Shown: piece after piece, positions 1-5,824 of the stretch
Layout of the letters: the number at the start of each line of letters is the position of its first letter
Position numbering within the stretch: position 1 is the stretch's first letter
Assembly (NCBI GenBank): GCA_006844765.1
Contig: SPJV01000085.1
Coordinates: 1 to 6,422 of the forward strand
Direction of reading: 5' to 3'
From: Alphaproteobacteria bacterium
GTDB taxonomy: Bacteria; Pseudomonadota; Alphaproteobacteria; UBA8366; Aestuariispiraceae
DNA: 6,422 bases
Program-made: the position numbers and the translations under genes
Notes under the pieces: generated by a model
The model's database searches: none
What the model was told of the DNA's origin: nothing
The model's input: the letters and a program-made list of their open reading frames with translations, nothing else

Positions 1-345
1 GACGAACTGCTTACTTTGTTGGCCACACAGGGCATCGCGGAACAGGCGCTTATGGATGTGTTGCCGTTCCCGGTACTGTCGGTCGATGCGATTGGGCAGG
101 TGAATGCGGTCAATGTCACGCTTGCAAAGCTGTGCGAAACTGACGTTGATGCTTTGGTGGGGCAGCCAGCCGATATGTGTCTGCCGGTCACGCTTTCTGC
201 TGCATTGGTAAGCTCAGATACATCCCGCCGTCTTGTGGAAATCGGGGATCGGGATTTTCATCTATTGAGCCGTGACATCACTGCGGCTGATGGCGCCCCC
301 TATGGCAAGGTCGCTTGCTTGGTGCCGGACAAGGCTGGAGCGTGA
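1..345 (+). CDS. PAS-domain sensor protein, C-terminal fragment (5' end outside window)
   Basis: The reading frame is open from base 1, so the true start lies upstream and only the last 114 residues are seen. The fragment looks like one PAS domain at the very C-terminus. A short helix is followed by MDVLPFPVLSVDAIGQV, the usual PAS opening in which a hydrophobic strand leads to 'D..G.V...N'. Next come NVTLAKLCETDVDALVGQ, typical of the PAS helix and loop, and terminal strands ending in GKVACLVPDKAGA. No kinase, GGDEF or methyl-accepting segment follows, so any output domain must lie upstream. The stop is four bases before the likely GTG start of the next gene, so the two are probably co-transcribed and translationally coupled. 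The ligand and the full architecture cannot be known from here. PAS is a reasonable assignment, though short PAS sequences are poorly conserved. Confidence 0.7.
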   Translation, partial: DELLTLLATQGIAEQALMDVLPFPVLSVDAIGQVNAVNVTLAKLCETDVDALVGQPADMCLPVTLSAALVSSDTSRRLVEIGDRDFHLLSRDITAADGAPYGKVACLVPDKAGA

Positions 346-349
346 TTCT

Positions 350-1126
350 GTGGTGGCGGAGGATCAGGCGTCCAGACGAATATTTACCAGTGCGCTGGTC
401 GTGGAACCGGTTGCCTTTTTGCGGCAGATTGTAACGAAGTTCCTGCGCGACAATGGCGTCGCTGTTGTGCAGCACTGTTCCAGTCCCGTTGAGGCGCTGA
501 GGTTAATCAAGAAATTTGGCAGCGAACTGGTATTCTGCGGATCAGGTGCGGGTGCTGGGGTCGCGCTTGTGGAAGCATTGCGTTGGGGAAGCGACACCCC
601 AAACCGTGAGATTACATTCGTGTTGATAGAAAAAGCGCCTAGTCCGGAGACTGTTCAGCAAGCCAAAAGCCTGGGTATTGATTCGATCATAGCCGTGCCG
701 TTTTCTGGCAATGTATTGAAGTCTAGAATGGATGCTCTTTCCCGGATTTGGCCCGATTTTTCTGTTTCGCCCGACTATATCGGTCCGGATCGGCGACGAT
801 CTGACCAAGCGATTGAAGCCTCTAACCGTCGAACGGGTTCAGAGCCTGCGGCACCGCAATATTCGAAAACCTGCCTCGATATTCTGCGGGACCATGTGCA
901 GAAACGACGATCTGGGCAGACCAAGCCTGAATCCGCGCCGGATGCAGAGACCCCTTGCGGTATCTCGACGCTTAAGCCGGGCGTAATACTTGCGCGCCCC
1001 TGTGCAACAAGAACCGGCGATGTGCTTGCCGCCGCGCATAAACCTTTGTCTGCGCAAATCGTGATGCGCTTGACCGACTTGGTGCGCGCGGGTGAGTTGG
1101 AAGACAGGTTCTATCTAGCGGATTGA
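350..1126 (+). CDS. Pseudo-receiver (degenerate CheY-like) protein with GPDRRR linker and C-terminal module, copy 1
   Basis: The protein has about 258 residues. I place the start at GTG 350 (GTG 353 is the alternative) because GGAG at 337-340 sits nine bases upstream; earlier starts would overlap the PAS gene in another frame. Residues 15-130 follow the CheY fold: LVVEP for strand 1, CSSPVEAL, ELVFCG for strand 3, FVLIEK for strand 4 and IIAVPF for strand 5. The phosphorylation chemistry is missing. The acidic pair is EP (19-20), the phosphoacceptor position is Gly64, the Thr/Ser position is Ile93, and the Lys before PF is Val116. Residues 143-150 read YIGPDRRR. After a polar, probably flexible stretch, the last 55 or so residues (ISTLKPGVILARPC...GELEDRFYLAD) form a conserved module. 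From memory, this resembles the 'LKPGMVLA' segment that follows receivers in some HDOD or HD-GYP regulators. It is paralogous to the next gene. Likely role, by inference: a non-phosphorylated adaptor or sensor partner. Confidence 0.75.
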   Translation: MVAEDQASRRIFTSALVVEPVAFLRQIVTKFLRDNGVAVVQHCSSPVEALRLIKKFGSELVFCGSGAGAGVALVEALRWGSDTPNREITFVLIEKAPSPETVQQAKSLGIDSIIAVPFSGNVLKSRMDALSRIWPDFSVSPDYIGPDRRRSDQAIEASNRRTGSEPAAPQYSKTCLDILRDHVQKRRSGQTKPESAPDAETPCGISTLKPGVILARPCATRTGDVLAAAHKPLSAQIVMRLTDLVRAGELEDRFYLAD

Positions 1127-1159
1127 TCCTGTCTGAGAGGTGTTGGGAGGCACTTTTGC

Positions 1160-1957
1160 ATGGCAGAACCTGAAACGGCGTCATTTGCCAATGTGTTGGT
1201 TGTGGATCCATCCGCTAAGGTTCGTGAAATTGTGTCCGGACTGCTGCGCCACGTGGGGATTCCTAAGGTTCTGAGTTGCAGCTCACCCGTTGAGGCTGCG
1301 CGACTTCTGGCATCTGGCAATGTCGATCTTATTATTTGTGGGAACAGCTTTAACGCAGGGTTTGCGCTCGTGAATGCATTGCGCTGGGCGAAGGATTCGC
1401 CTCGACGGGATGCGGTTGTCTTGCTGATGGACAAGACAGATAACCACGGCTTTCTAGACACGACCCGCGATATGGGAATCGATAGCATTCTATTGGTCCC
1501 CTTCAACGGGAATACGTTGAGACAACGGCTTCAGAGTATCAGCGCGGTCAAATACGGTCTGATTGAATCTGAGTTCTATGTTGGCCCCGATCGTCGCAGG
1601 GCTCTCCGTCACAGGGAAGGAGAAGACCGCCGACAAAAAGCGCCGCCACCGGAGATGATCTATCATCGCAGCTTCAATGAGATCTTGAAGCAGTTTATTG
1701 AGGAATGGAAAGGACGCAGTCCTGTCCATAAGGCGCCTAAATCAACCAACAGCGCGAATACGACGAATGCGGCTCAAGGAGGTTTTTGTCATGTCGCCGA
1801 TTTGAAAGAGGGGGTTATTCTCTCCGAATCTTGCATGACGACAGCCGGGGTGAGTGTAGTGTCCAAGTATCGGCCATTATCCAACATGACAATTGCGCGT
1901 TTGCGCGACATGGTTCGATTAGGCGAGATGGAAGATCGATTTTACCCGATCAACTAA
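1160..1957 (+). CDS. Pseudo-receiver (degenerate CheY-like) protein with GPDRRR linker and C-terminal module, copy 2
   Basis: This 265-residue protein starts at ATG 1160, nine bases after GGGAGG (1145-1150). It is a tandem paralogue of the preceding gene and lies 33 bases downstream of it. The receiver-like fold spans roughly residues 11-130: NVLVVDPSAKVREIV, CSSPVEAARLL, DLIICG, VVLLMD and ILLVPFNGNTL. Aligned to CheY, Asp16 of the acidic pair is kept and its partner is Pro17. The phosphoacceptor Asp is Gly61, the Thr is Met90 and the Lys is Val113. It should therefore not be phosphorylated in the standard way. YVGPDRRR (140-147) is followed by an Arg/Glu-rich stretch, a short helix near 170-184, and a low-complexity Ser/Thr/Asn/Ala linker to about residue 206. 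The C-terminal module (HVADLKEGVILSESC to the final EDRFYPIN) matches copy 1 block for block. No DNA-binding, cyclase or hydrolase domain is present. Function is unknown; a scaffold or partner in the adjacent sensory pathway is inference. Confidence 0.8.
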   Translation: MAEPETASFANVLVVDPSAKVREIVSGLLRHVGIPKVLSCSSPVEAARLLASGNVDLIICGNSFNAGFALVNALRWAKDSPRRDAVVLLMDKTDNHGFLDTTRDMGIDSILLVPFNGNTLRQRLQSISAVKYGLIESEFYVGPDRRRALRHREGEDRRQKAPPPEMIYHRSFNEILKQFIEEWKGRSPVHKAPKSTNSANTTNAAQGGFCHVADLKEGVILSESCMTTAGVSVVSKYRPLSNMTIARLRDMVRLGEMEDRFYPIN

Positions 1958-1976
1958 GTGACATCTGCCTGTTTGA

Positions 1977-1991
1977 TGGCACAATCACGGC
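1977..1991 (+). promoter_or_regulatory. Possible sigma-54 (-24/-12) promoter upstream of argE
   Basis: TGGCAC at 1977-1982 matches the -24 consensus exactly. GG and GC are separated by ten bases, the spacing RpoN requires, but the -12 box reads CGGC instead of TTGC. A start site would fall near 2003, about 27 bases before the argE ATG. The weak -12 half and the overlap with a palindrome make this tentative. Confidence 0.2.
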
Positions 1992-1999
1992 GTGATGGT
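1981..1999. promoter_or_regulatory. Imperfect palindrome, candidate operator upstream of argE
   Basis: ACAATCACGGCGTGATGGT is an inverted repeat centred on G1990. Eight of the nine bases in each arm pair, and the inner six (ATCACG/CGTGAT) are perfect. It ends 30 bases before the argE start, in the 72-base gap after the pseudo-receiver gene. That position suits a repressor or activator dimer site. As RNA it could only form a hairpin with a one-base loop, so a DNA-level role is more likely. The cognate protein is not identifiable here. Confidence 0.35.
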
Positions 2000-2029
2000 T
2001 TTCCGTGGTTTGAAAAGGAAGCGTTGGTG

Positions 2030-3199
2030 ATGACGACACTTGAACACACAGTTCCGATTTTAAAGGAGCTTATCGCGTTTCCGACAGTTTCCTCGGACAG
2101 CAATCTGGCGCTGATCAACTATGCGGCGGAACGGCTGGAAGCCGTGGGGGCCAGGGTGGACGTGTTTAAGGATGACAGTGGCACTAAGGCGAACCTATTC
2201 GCGACCATTGGTCCGGATGCCGATGGCGGGATAGTCCTAAGCGGTCATTCCGATGTTGTGCCGGTCGAAGGGCAGGACTGGAGCCGCGATCCTTTTGATA
2301 TGTGGGAAGACGAGGGGCGGCTCTACGGTCGCGGATCTTGCGATATGAAAGGGTTTATCGCAGCGGCCCTGGCAATGGCACCGCGCTATGCGGAAGCCAA
2401 ACTGACCCGCCCGGTGCACTTTGCCTTCACCTATGATGAGGAAACCGGCTGCCTTGGCGCGCAAGCCTTGGTGAAGGACCTCGCACGCTATGGCTTCAAG
2501 CCAGCGGTTGCCATTATCGGTGAACCGACGGAAATGCGGGTGATTGAAGGGCATAAGGGCTGCAATGAGTATACGGTTGAATTCGATGGGGTGTCAGGTC
2601 ACGGCTCCCTGCCGGATCGTGCAGTGAATGCGGTTGAATATGCGGTGCGTTATGTCTCGCGCCTGATGAGCCTGCGTGAAGAATTGGTGGCACGGGCGCC
2701 GGAAGGCTCGATCTTTGATCCGCCACACACAACGGTTTCAGTCGGAAGCCTTTCCGGTGGTGTCGCGCATAACGTCATTCCCTGGCATTGTGGGCTGGAG
2801 TGGGAAATGCGCCCCGTGCGTCCGGCGGATGCGGACTTCGTGAAGTCCGAAATGGCGGCCTATGTGAACAGAGAGTTGTTGCCGGCCATGCGGGCAGTCT
2901 CCGACAGGGCGAACATCACGACCCATGTGATCAGCGAGATCGGTGCTCTTGAACCCGTCGATGAAAGCGAGGCTGTGCGCATCGTATTGGAACTGACCGG
3001 CGCGAATGGAACGGATGTCGTTTCCTTCGGCACAGAGGCAGGCCTCTTCCAGGACCTCGGGATATCGACCGTCGTGTGTGGGCCGGGGTCAATTGATCAG
3101 GCTCATAAACCGAATGAATTTGTTTCTTTCGATCAACTGGCTAAGTCGATTGAGATGTTGGATCGACTGACCGACAAACTTACCGCGCCAGCGCGATGA
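2030..3199 (+). CDS. argE: Acetylornithine deacetylase (M20 metallopeptidase family)
   Basis: The enzyme hydrolyses N2-acetylornithine to ornithine and acetate in arginine biosynthesis, in the cytoplasm, with two bound metal ions. The product has 389 residues, close to the roughly 383 of E. coli ArgE. The M20 catalytic set is complete. His73 and Asp75 lie in SGHSDVVP, the bridging Asp105 in GRGSCDMKG, the catalytic base Glu137 and ligand Glu138 in DEETG, Glu165 in IGEPT, and the C-terminal ligand His359 in QAHKPNE. The dimerisation (lid) domain, about residues 175-290, contains GHGSLPDR with His191. I chose ATG 2030 because AAGGA (2015-2019) precedes it and the homologous region begins immediately. 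The frame is open back to 1958, and GTG 2027 or TTG 2024 are near alternatives. Some M20 paralogues act on other N-acyl or N-carbamoyl amino acids, and a hydantoinase-like gene lies 2.6 kb downstream, so a different substrate cannot be excluded. Confidence 0.92.
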   Translation: MTTLEHTVPILKELIAFPTVSSDSNLALINYAAERLEAVGARVDVFKDDSGTKANLFATIGPDADGGIVLSGHSDVVPVEGQDWSRDPFDMWEDEGRLYGRGSCDMKGFIAAALAMAPRYAEAKLTRPVHFAFTYDEETGCLGAQALVKDLARYGFKPAVAIIGEPTEMRVIEGHKGCNEYTVEFDGVSGHGSLPDRAVNAVEYAVRYVSRLMSLREELVARAPEGSIFDPPHTTVSVGSLSGGVAHNVIPWHCGLEWEMRPVRPADADFVKSEMAAYVNRELLPAMRAVSDRANITTHVISEIGALEPVDESEAVRIVLELTGANGTDVVSFGTEAGLFQDLGISTVVCGPGSIDQAHKPNEFVSFDQLAKSIEMLDRLTDKLTAPAR

Positions 3200-3234
3200 A
3201 TTGTTAAGGTTTTTGAGCTTATGATCGTGAAGCG

Positions 3235-3240
3235 TTGACA
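3235..3240 (+). promoter_or_regulatory. Possible -35 element ahead of the CBS gene
   Basis: TTGACA at 3235-3240 is an exact sigma-70 -35 hexamer, 55 bases before the CBS start codon in the 96-base gap after argE. No good -10 box lies 16-18 bases downstream; the 17-base position reads GACCGT. The promoter therefore rests on one hexamer only. The rest of this gap shows no convincing terminator for argE. Confidence 0.25.
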
Positions 3241-3295
3241 TCGGTCCGACTTCGCGTGACCGTTTGTTTCATTTTGGGGCTTAGGGGGACAGGTC

Positions 3296-3754
3296 ATGGC
3301 GTTGAAGATTTCCGATATACTTTCGGAGCAGGGGCTTGAACCGCAATTCGCGGGGCTTTCCGAAACTGTCGCCCAAGTGGCAGCAAGGTTACGGGATTTG
3401 CGCATCGGCGTGATCCTCGTCCTTGATAAGGATGGTGGCCTGGCGGGGATCGTATCGGAACGGGATATTGTGCGGGCTACGGCCGAAGGTGATGGCAGTT
3501 TTGTCAGCCAGCCTGCCGTTGAGATCGGTACGAAAGATGTCGTGACCTGCAGCGTCGATAGTAGTCCAAATGAAGTCTATAGCGACATGCTGGAACGGAA
3601 GATTCGGCATATGCCGGTTCTGGATGGCGCGAAGGTCGTTGGCATGGTCAGTATGACCGACCTTCTGGGTTACTATCGCAATACGAACTCAAGTGCGGCG
3701 GCATCGAAGATCATGGAAGCGCTGTCCGCCGGTGCGATCCGCTCCAGCCTTTAG
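3296..3754 (+). CDS. CBS-domain pair protein
   Basis: A 152-residue protein made almost only of a tandem CBS (Bateman) module. CBS pairs bind adenine nucleotides or related ligands and usually act as energy or ligand sensors. CBS1 covers about residues 4-63 and ends with the hallmark AGIVSERDIVRA. CBS2 covers about 76-128 and contains EIGTKDVVTCSVDSS, RKIRHMPVLDGAKVVGMVS and TDLLGYY. A short alanine/serine-rich helical tail follows. No catalytic domain is fused, so it is probably a soluble stand-alone sensor whose partner cannot be read from the sequence. ATG 3296 is preceded by AGGGGG (3283-3288) at seven bases. It follows argE on the same strand after 96 bases and converges with the next gene, leaving a 21-base gap between stop codons. 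Family assignment is firm; the ligand and the regulated process are unknown. Confidence 0.9.
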   Translation: MALKISDILSEQGLEPQFAGLSETVAQVAARLRDLRIGVILVLDKDGGLAGIVSERDIVRATAEGDGSFVSQPAVEIGTKDVVTCSVDSSPNEVYSDMLERKIRHMPVLDGAKVVGMVSMTDLLGYYRNTNSSAAASKIMEALSAGAIRSSL

Positions 3755-3775
3755 AAGGGGCCTGCGCATGTTGCT

Positions 3776-4414
3776 CTAACCCATCCGATAGGGTGGGAAT
3801 TCCTCATACCATTCGGCATGATCGCCCTCATGGTTTTGCATGCCTTGCTTGGTTAGGCAGCCTCGTGGTGCGATATAGCTGTCGATGCGGCGCTCAGGCG
3901 CTTCCCGCCATTGCAGGTTAAAGGCGGCGCGGACCGGAAAGAAATAGGCACTGTGATAGGGTAGGTGGTCATGGACCCACCAGGCCATGCATCGCCAGTC
4001 CATCCCCAAATCATACTGATCAGCGAACCAAGGGATGACGATGCAGGCCGTTGCTCCCATCCGACCCTCTGCATCCCGTTGATCCCAGATGTGATAGGCT
4101 CGGTCCCGCTCGTTGGATGCACATGAATACCCGGCCTTGCCCGCTCGTTGCATCTGATTCCCGAATCCGTTGACAGCAGGCGCCCGATAGGCGGAGCGGA
4201 TCGTGACATGGCCGAAGGTTGCCTTGATCGGCTCCAATAGATCTTCGCATAGTCTTGTGCCCGCTGTGATGGCTAGATCCGGATTGTCAGGGATGTTCTG
4301 AATGCCGTGAAAACTGGCGATCTCACTATGAAGAAAATCACGCATGAAGAAGTTCGCGGATAGCCTGACGCGACCGAGTTTTTCTAATGCCTTTACTGAA
4401 CTTGGTTTCCGCAT
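3776..4414 (-). CDS. Peptidase M15-like uncharacterised protein
   Basis: A 212-residue protein on the minus strand. I chose the ATG at 4414 because GGAAAG (4424-4429 on the + strand) precedes it by nine bases and recognisable sequence begins within 20 residues. The frame is open to 4588, but those upstream residues look like non-coding sequence. The layout resembles D-Ala-D-Ala carboxypeptidase-like M15 proteins: an N-terminal RLSANFFMRDFLHSEIA, then CEDLLEPIKATFG, then IRSAYRAPAVNG (72-83), which corresponds to the 'SGYRSPAVN' strand of M15. A His follows in AYHIWDQRD (His108). The segment expected to supply the zinc-binding Asp ('GxAxDI') reads GATACIVIP, with Cys124 in that place. A Trp/His-rich stretch (WWVHDHLPY, 145-153) and RIDSYIAPRGCL follow. 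From memory, proteins of this kind occur as hypothetical or 'peptidase M15' entries in alphaproteobacteria. No signal peptide is visible. Peptidase activity is doubtful and the role is unknown. Confidence 0.8.
   Translation of the reverse strand: MRKPSSVKALEKLGRVRLSANFFMRDFLHSEIASFHGIQNIPDNPDLAITAGTRLCEDLLEPIKATFGHVTIRSAYRAPAVNGFGNQMQRAGKAGYSCASNERDRAYHIWDQRDAEGRMGATACIVIPWFADQYDLGMDWRCMAWWVHDHLPYHSAYFFPVRAAFNLQWREAPERRIDSYIAPRGCLTKQGMQNHEGDHAEWYEEFPPYRMG
3780..3797 (+). terminator. Hairpin just after the CBS gene, possible 3' end structure
   Basis: CCCATCC, a GATA loop and GGGTGGG form a seven-pair stem with one G-U pair when read as + strand RNA. It lies 25 bases after the CBS stop and inside the last codons of the convergent minus-strand gene. 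No T-tract follows, so it is not a classical intrinsic terminator. It could stabilise or end the CBS transcript, or be a by-product of the codons for the C-terminal residues PYRMG. Confidence 0.25.
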
Positions 4415-4606
4415 GAACACAATCTTTCCAAAATGATCCTCAACGTCGCACAGCGGTGGATTGTTGGGAAGGGCGCAACTATAGTCCGTCTTTCTGCTAC
4501 GTTGTTCGTGGTCATGTGGCTTAGAGGGTGGGACCTTGAGTTGATTGAGCGTGGCGCGGATGACCAGCAGCAGCGCAAGGCACTGCATAGATAGGCGGAT
4601 AAAGTT
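4415..4606. promoter_or_regulatory. Divergent intergenic region with a weak promoter candidate
   Basis: These 192 bases separate the starts of the minus-strand M15-like gene and the chemoreceptor gene, so promoters for both should lie here. TATAGT at 4480-4485 matches five of six bases of a -10 box, and because ACTATAGT is palindromic it reads the same on both strands. The best + strand -35 at 17 bases is TGGATT (three of six), and the minus strand has nothing better. No sigma-28-type flagellar/chemotaxis promoter was recognised. Confidence 0.3.
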
Positions 4607-5710
4607 ATGTTGGATTTAGAAATGTTCAAATTGATGGTCGACGATATGCCCATCAACGTCATGACGTGTGAACTCGAGAACTTCACGGTCACCTATGCGA
4701 ATAAGTCAACAATCGACACGCTGAGCAAGCTTGAGCATTTATTGCCGGTTAAAGCGCGGGATTTGGTCGGTTCTTGCATCGATGTCTTCCATAAGAACCC
4801 GGCTCATCAACGGCAAATGCTGGCAAACCCAAGTAATCTGCCGCATTCCACAAAAATCAAACTCGGTGATGAGACTTTAGATCTTCGGGTATCGGCGATT
4901 AATGATTCCAGTGGGAATTACATTGCTGCGTTACTGACGTGGTCGGTTGTCACCGCGCAAGTGCAGATGGCCGATGATTTTGAAGCGAATGTGAAAATTG
5001 TCGTTGATGGGGTTTCTGCAGCCGCGACGGAGATGCAGGCAACTTCGGAAGCAATGGCTGCCGGGGCGGAGGAAACGAATAGTCAGGCTGCCACGGTGTC
5101 CGCAGCATCGGAAGAGCTGGCCAAGTCGATTGATGAAATCAGCCGTCAGGTGATCCATTCTTCTTCCATCGCCGGCCAGGCGGTTGAACAAGCACGGCAG
5201 TCAAATGTGGAAGTGCAAGGCTTGTCCGAAGCCGCCTCGAAAATTGGGGAGGTTGTGAAACTCATCAATGATATCGCCAGCCAAACCAATCTGCTGGCGC
5301 TCAATGCGACGATTGAAGCTGCCCGCGCTGGGGAGGCCGGGAAAGGTTTTGCCGTTGTCGCCAATGAGGTGAAGTCGCTCGCCAATCAAACGGCCAAGGC
5401 GACGGAGGATATCTCTTCCCAAGTCAAATCTATCCAGCAGGCAACGAACGACGCTGTTGCCGCTATCGGTTCAATCACGTCCATCATTGATCAGATGTCG
5501 GAAATATCGACAGCCATTTCTTCCGCAGTTGAAGAGCAGGGGGCTGCGACACAAGAAGTAACGACAAATATCGGGGGCGTTAGCCAGGCGTCCAGCGAAA
5601 CGGGCCAGGCGGCCAGTGAAACGTTGTCGGCAGCAAGTGAGCTGTCCCGGCAGGCGGAGCAATTGGCGCTTGGGGTTGATGAGTTCCTGACCGGGGTTCG
5701 GAACCTGTAA
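4607..5710 (+). CDS. Soluble PAS-domain methyl-accepting chemotaxis protein
   Basis: A 367-residue chemoreceptor that should feed a CheA/CheW array. It has no transmembrane segment or signal peptide, so it is cytoplasmic. Residues about 8-115 form a PAS domain containing MPINVMTCELENFTVTYAN, VKARDLVGSCIDVFHKNP, AHQRQML and a final strand LLTWSVV. Residues about 125-360 are the long coiled-coil hairpin of the MCP signalling domain. The tip (about 222-262) is fully conserved, with IASQTNLLALNATIEAARAG and GKGFAVVANEVKSLA. By count each arm spans about 16-17 heptads. ISSAVEEQGAA (304-314) fits the methylation-site consensus, with Glu309/Glu310 as targets; no C-terminal CheR-tethering pentapeptide is present. 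ATG 4607 follows AGGCGG (4593-4598) at eight bases; Met6 is a less likely start. The PAS domain may bind haem, FAD or a small molecule, which the sequence does not settle. It probably senses an internal or energy-related signal, by inference. Confidence 0.93.
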   Translation: MLDLEMFKLMVDDMPINVMTCELENFTVTYANKSTIDTLSKLEHLLPVKARDLVGSCIDVFHKNPAHQRQMLANPSNLPHSTKIKLGDETLDLRVSAINDSSGNYIAALLTWSVVTAQVQMADDFEANVKIVVDGVSAAATEMQATSEAMAAGAEETNSQAATVSAASEELAKSIDEISRQVIHSSSIAGQAVEQARQSNVEVQGLSEAASKIGEVVKLINDIASQTNLLALNATIEAARAGEAGKGFAVVANEVKSLANQTAKATEDISSQVKSIQQATNDAVAAIGSITSIIDQMSEISTAISSAVEEQGAATQEVTTNIGGVSQASSETGQAASETLSAASELSRQAEQLALGVDEFLTGVRNL

Positions 5711-5824
5711 GTGTCGCGTCTGGTTACGTTGGCTACATACACCCAGTATTTTTTTGGCTTTCGTGCCGGTCTTTCCTTGGATAAAGAGCCAGAGTGGTCT
5801 TTTTGCGCTTATTAGGAGTGATCG
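5711..5824. other. Gap between chemoreceptor and hydantoinase genes
   Basis: These 114 bases hold a seven-T run (5749-5755) preceded only by a four-pair CTGG/CCAG stem (5720-5723 with 5743-5746), too weak to call a terminator with confidence. GGCTTT (from 5756) can pair loosely with AAGAGCC (5784-5790). No clear sigma-70 or sigma-54 promoter was seen. The strong ribosome binding site AGGAG (5814-5818) sits six bases before the next start codon. The change from chemotaxis to metabolism suggests a new transcription unit begins here. Confidence 0.4.

Noticed and set aside
272..349. Upstream extension of the first pseudo-receiver frame, with a GTG at 272 and an ATG at 296
   Set aside because: It overlaps the PAS gene, has no homology-like sequence, and the paralogue begins at the position matching GTG 350/353, which has its own GGAG site.
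1958..2029. In-frame extension of argE back to the GTG right after the copy 2 stop
   Set aside because: The added residues do not look like ArgE, the AAGGA site points to ATG 2030, and this stretch holds the palindrome.
3226..3256. CGTGAAG/CTTCGCG inverted repeat after argE as a terminator
   Set aside because: The stem has seven pairs including a G-T, a 17-base loop and no T-tract, and it spans the TTGACA element.
4415..4588. N-terminal extension of the M15-like protein to 4588, with a hydrophobic start (MQCLALLLVI) that could suggest a signal peptide
   Set aside because: The hydrophobic run is short and has no cleavage site. The following 40 residues look non-coding. The ATG at 4414 has a proper GGAAAG site, and the longer form would fill the divergent promoter region.
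5720..5755. Stem plus seven-T run after the chemoreceptor gene as an intrinsic terminator
   Set aside because: Only four base pairs (CTGG/CCAG) around a 19-base loop; too weak to call.
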